NCBI GenBank assembly: GCA_009919985.1
Contig: RGAX01000040.1
Coordinates: forward strand, 1-17,100
Length of the DNA stretch: 17,100 bases
From: Opitutaceae bacterium
Lineage (GTDB): Bacteria > Verrucomicrobiota > Verrucomicrobiia > Opitutales > Opitutaceae
Reading direction: 5' to 3'
Shown here piece by piece: positions 14,355 to 17,100 of this stretch. The notes beneath the pieces are model-generated. The model was not told where the DNA came from and did not search any database. It saw only the letters and a program-made list of their open reading frames with translations. The position numbers and the translations under genes are program-made. Numbering within the stretch: position 1 is the stretch's first letter; each line of letters begins with the position of its first letter.

Positions 14355-17045
14355 ATGTACTTAAATACCATGTTAACTGCCCAAAATCGTGCTTCCAGCA
14401 ACGCGCTTCGACCCTGGCTCAACCTAGCCCTCGGCGTGATCATAACCCTCTCGGCCCACGCCCAAAATGCCCCCGCCCGCGCGACCACCACGGGCACCGC
14501 CGCCGAGACCGCCGCCAAAAAAAGCGACGCGATTACCCTATCCACCTTTACCGTCTCCGAACAACAAGACCTCGGCTACGAATCCATGCAGACAACCTCC
14601 GGTATGCGCACCGTGCAGGATCTCAAAAACGTCGCCAACTCCATCTCCATCATCAACGCCCAGTTCATCGAGGACATCGGCGCGACCAACCTCGACGAAA
14701 TGTCTAAATGGTTCGTCACCGGCGAAGCCAACCCCGATCCTGCCCTCCCAAACAAGGGTATCTTTCGTGGCATCGTAAACAACTACGCCGTGCGCAACGG
14801 CTGGATCTGGTACTCCCCAATGGAATCTTACGCCACCGAACGTATCGAAATCCTCCGCGGCCCTAACGCCTTTCTCTACGGCGAAGCCGACCTCGGCGGC
14901 GCCAGCAACCAAATCACCAAGCGCGGCCTGTTCACCAAAAACCTCACCCGCGTAAAACTCATGGTCGGCACCGACAACCTTCTGCGCGCCGAACTCGATC
15001 TGAACCGACGCCTCAACGACAAACTCGCCCTCCGCATCGCCGCCGTCCAACAGAACAACGATTCCTGGGTGCACAACGTCCACCGTGATTTCCGCGGCAT
15101 GTACGGTGCGCTCACTTACCGACCGTTCCGCAAAACTACTATCAGCCTCATGGCCGAGCACGCTAAGAGCACCGGCGTAAATTCCCAAGGCCTCTTCATC
15201 GACGCCTATACCTTCAGCACCGTTACCACGCTTACCAACACTGCCGGCTACGTCTACGTTCCTGCCAACGGCTCCCTGTTCCGCGCCAACACCATGCGCC
15301 GCAGCACCGGCAGCAGTCTTACTGCCATCGACTCCAGCGTCGTCCCCAAAACCCTCCAGCTCAACGGCCCCAATAGCACCGCCAAAAATTACTACGACTC
15401 CGTCACCCTCGATGCCGAACACCACATCGGCGATAACCTCCACCTGCTGCTCTCCGGCAATTTCTACCAACAGAAACTCGACACCTGGAGCTCCGCGGCT
15501 AGCCGCACCATCTACCGCGACCTATCGCCCAACCTGCCCAGCGGCGCCGTCAACCCGTACTACAACCAACTTTACAGCGAATATTTCCGCACCCGCAACA
15601 TCGGAGGCAATATCGTGCGCGATATGCGTATCTCCGCCGTCTACGACCTGAAACTTTCTTGGATGCAGCAGCAGTTCGTATTCAACGCCCAACAACACCA
15701 AGACAACCCCGGCGCCATGAAACCCAAGTGGGGCGAATACGTCGATCCAGCCAATGCCAACTTCGTCGGCACCATCAACAACGCCGGCACGCAAGCCGCC
15801 TTCACCGCCAATCGCAGCACGTTTACCAATAACCGTTTCATTCGCCGCTATTACTTGCGCGATGGCGACAGCGGCAATCTCACCGGCGACCTCGGTCCCG
15901 TCCCCGGCGTTTCCGCTTGGTTCCCCGACTTCTCCAACACCGTCGGCGCCTCCGGCAACCAAATCTCCCGACGCTTCTACACCCCCTCTCTCGGCGTCGG
16001 CGCCTCCGGCAGCTATTTTAATAACCATCTCTTCACTCTCCTCGGCTTCCGCCAAGACGCCTTCAACATGAAGACCACCGTCGGCGCTCCCCGTCCAATC
16101 GCCAACACCTGGGTCAACGACTTCATCCCCGGCGCCTTCGCCCCCAACCCCGCATTCGTGCACTACAAACTGAACGGCTCCAACTACGGGGTCGTCTACC
16201 GCCTCAACGACACTTTTGCCCTCTCCTACAACCGCGCCCAATCTTTCCGCATCTCCCTGGGCGAGGGCAGTGATTTGTTTACCGTCGGATCCAAACAATC
16301 CATCCCCACCGGCGAAGGCTCGGATATGTCCGCCCGCTTCACCCTTTTTGGCGGTCGCATCGAGGCGAACCTCACACGCTACGACAACTACCAGCCCAAC
16401 GCCCGCATTTCCCCGGCGCCGGCTGTCGCCATCCGCGACGAAGTCACCGCCATCTTCCCCACCACCTTCAACGGCGCCGGTACCGATTACCAAAAACTCA
16501 CCACCAGCGGCTACGAATTCGAGCTCATCGCCAACCTCACCCGTACCTGGCGCCTCTCCTTTAACGCCGCCACCAACGACCTTGTCACCGAAGACCGCCT
16601 GCCGCTCCTCAAAGGCTTCCAGACTGATGCCCGAGCCCTCAACAAAGCCACCCCGCTGCTCGACGCGTTCCTGCTCACCTACCCCGATGGCGTCCCCAAC
16701 GCCGGCTACACCAAGCGCAAGTTCAACGTCTTCACCCGTTACGAATTTCCACGCGGACCGTTCAAAGGCGTATACCTCGGCGGCGGAGCCAACTGGCGCG
16801 ACCGCACCTTCCGGGGCAACGGTACGCCAATCCAAGGCTCGCCCGTCCAAGAACTCTGGTCCCCAGGCTACACCCTCATCAGCTTGCTCGGCGGCTACCG
16901 CACCAAAATTCTTAACTACCCCACCACCTTCGCCCTCAATCTCGATAACCTCGAAAACGTCGATTACTACACCTCTGCTACCCTCTCGACCGGCTCTTGG
17001 GGCGCCCCGCGTAGCTTCCGCTTCTCCACCACCATCGATTTCTAA
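14355..17045 (+). CDS. TonB-dependent outer-membrane receptor
   Basis: The protein has 896 residues. The signal peptide covers about 1-36 (hydrophobic WLNLALGVIITLSAHA, cleavage after AHA). A low-complexity Ala/Thr segment follows, then ITLSTFTV (60-67), the verrucomicrobial-type motif that precedes the plug and may act as TonB box. The plug domain spans about 80-192 with VANSISIINAQFIEDIGA and ERIEILRGPNAFLYGEADLG (162-181). The remaining about 700 residues show amphipathic beta strands of a 22-strand barrel, ending in RFSTTIDF with the terminal Phe used by the Bam machinery. Such receptors import bulky substrates using TonB energy. No SusD, TonB or ExbBD gene is adjacent, so the substrate cannot be guessed. 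An alternative ATG at 14370 would shorten the N-terminus by five residues. Coding strand is notably C-rich. Confidence 0.93.
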   Translation: MYLNTMLTAQNRASSNALRPWLNLALGVIITLSAHAQNAPARATTTGTAAETAAKKSDAITLSTFTVSEQQDLGYESMQTTSGMRTVQDLKNVANSISIINAQFIEDIGATNLDEMSKWFVTGEANPDPALPNKGIFRGIVNNYAVRNGWIWYSPMESYATERIEILRGPNAFLYGEADLGGASNQITKRGLFTKNLTRVKLMVGTDNLLRAELDLNRRLNDKLALRIAAVQQNNDSWVHNVHRDFRGMYGALTYRPFRKTTISLMAEHAKSTGVNSQGLFIDAYTFSTVTTLTNTAGYVYVPANGSLFRANTMRRSTGSSLTAIDSSVVPKTLQLNGPNSTAKNYYDSVTLDAEHHIGDNLHLLLSGNFYQQKLDTWSSAASRTIYRDLSPNLPSGAVNPYYNQLYSEYFRTRNIGGNIVRDMRISAVYDLKLSWMQQQFVFNAQQHQDNPGAMKPKWGEYVDPANANFVGTINNAGTQAAFTANRSTFTNNRFIRRYYLRDGDSGNLTGDLGPVPGVSAWFPDFSNTVGASGNQISRRFYTPSLGVGASGSYFNNHLFTLLGFRQDAFNMKTTVGAPRPIANTWVNDFIPGAFAPNPAFVHYKLNGSNYGVVYRLNDTFALSYNRAQSFRISLGEGSDLFTVGSKQSIPTGEGSDMSARFTLFGGRIEANLTRYDNYQPNARISPAPAVAIRDEVTAIFPTTFNGAGTDYQKLTTSGYEFELIANLTRTWRLSFNAATNDLVTEDRLPLLKGFQTDARALNKATPLLDAFLLTYPDGVPNAGYTKRKFNVFTRYEFPRGPFKGVYLGGGANWRDRTFRGNGTPIQGSPVQELWSPGYTLISLLGGYRTKILNYPTTFALNLDNLENVDYYTSATLSTGSWGAPRSFRFSTTIDF

Positions 17046-17062
17046 ACCGTGCCGTCTGTCTA

Positions 17063-17100
17063 AGCCGCGCACTTGTTAGCGCGGCTGGCCACCTGTTTTT
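17063..17100 (+). terminator. Candidate terminator of the TonB-dependent receptor gene
   Basis: AGCCGCGC (17063-17070) and GCGCGGCT (17079-17086) form a perfect 8-bp GC-rich stem with an 8-base loop, 17 bases after the stop codon. A T-tract begins at 17096 and runs to the window edge. The nine-base gap between stem and T-tract is longer than in a standard intrinsic terminator, so the call is probable rather than certain. Confidence 0.6.

Noticed and set aside
14538..15470. Open frame of 310 codons on the minus strand over the receptor plug region
   Set aside because: Same Gly/Val-rich shadow composition, overlapping conserved plug motifs on the true strand.
15522..17072. Open frame of 516 codons on the minus strand opposite the TonB-dependent receptor
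   Set aside because: Gly/Val/Glu-rich composition mirrors the C-rich codon use of the receptor strand; no start context or domain, and the receptor is intact.
1..17100. Defence island, CRISPR, toxin-antitoxin, prophage or transposon content
   Set aside because: No repeat arrays, transposase, integrase, nuclease or small toxin-like pairs were seen; all genes fit ordinary housekeeping and envelope transport families.

Overview
The window looks like chromosomal DNA from a GC-rich, Gram-negative member of the Verrucomicrobiota, most likely Opitutales/Opitutaceae. This is an inference from gene content and protein style, not a database result. Supporting signs are the large TonB-dependent receptor with the ITLSTFTV-type motif ahead of its plug, a planctomycete/verrucomicrobial-type acetyl-xylan-esterase-like hydrolase, a stand-alone SWIB-domain protein, and the scarcity of strong Shine-Dalgarno sites. 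The window holds twelve protein genes. I see no rRNA, tRNA, CRISPR array, insertion sequence or phage gene. No stretch longer than about 300 bases lacks a gene; the largest spacer is about 200 bases (14151-14354).

Left part (1-7458). The 3' part of an esterase-type alpha/beta hydrolase enters from the left edge (+). It converges on a run of five minus-strand genes, which in transcription order are: MgtE magnesium transporter/channel, a small secreted protein with a basic Gln/Asn-rich tail, two half-transporters forming a heterodimeric ABC exporter (4-bp overlap), and a small SWIB-domain protein that ends at a clear hairpin-plus-U-tract terminator (1072-1104).

Middle part (7459-11306). A divergent control region separates mgtE from a compact plus-strand cluster: TetR regulator, lipoprotein-type HlyD/YbhG-like adaptor, ABC ATPase and one ABC-2 permease. 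These are overlapping or nearly so. The arrangement resembles the enterobacterial cecR-ybhGFSR drug/ion export operon, but with one permease instead of two. A perfect 7-bp inverted repeat (7579-7606) lies just ahead of tetR, overlaps -10-like elements on both strands, and is a candidate TetR operator.

Right part (11310-17100). A MscS-type mechanosensitive channel (-) and a TerC/Alx-type membrane protein (+) diverge from a shared spacer. A DUF393 (DCC) thiol-disulfide-type protein (-) follows, then an 896-residue TonB-dependent outer-membrane receptor (+) with a GC-rich hairpin just after it.

The common theme is envelope transport and ion homeostasis: Mg2+ (MgtE), probable metal handling (TerC), osmotic release (MscS), two exporters and one outer-membrane importer. 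I found no convincing evidence of an undescribed multi-gene system. The observations most worth checking are the complementary degeneracy of the two exporter ATP sites, the candidate TetR operator, the lipid-anchored adaptor with a single permease, the hairpin covering the exporter ribosome binding site, and the orphan secreted protein between mgtE and the exporter genes.
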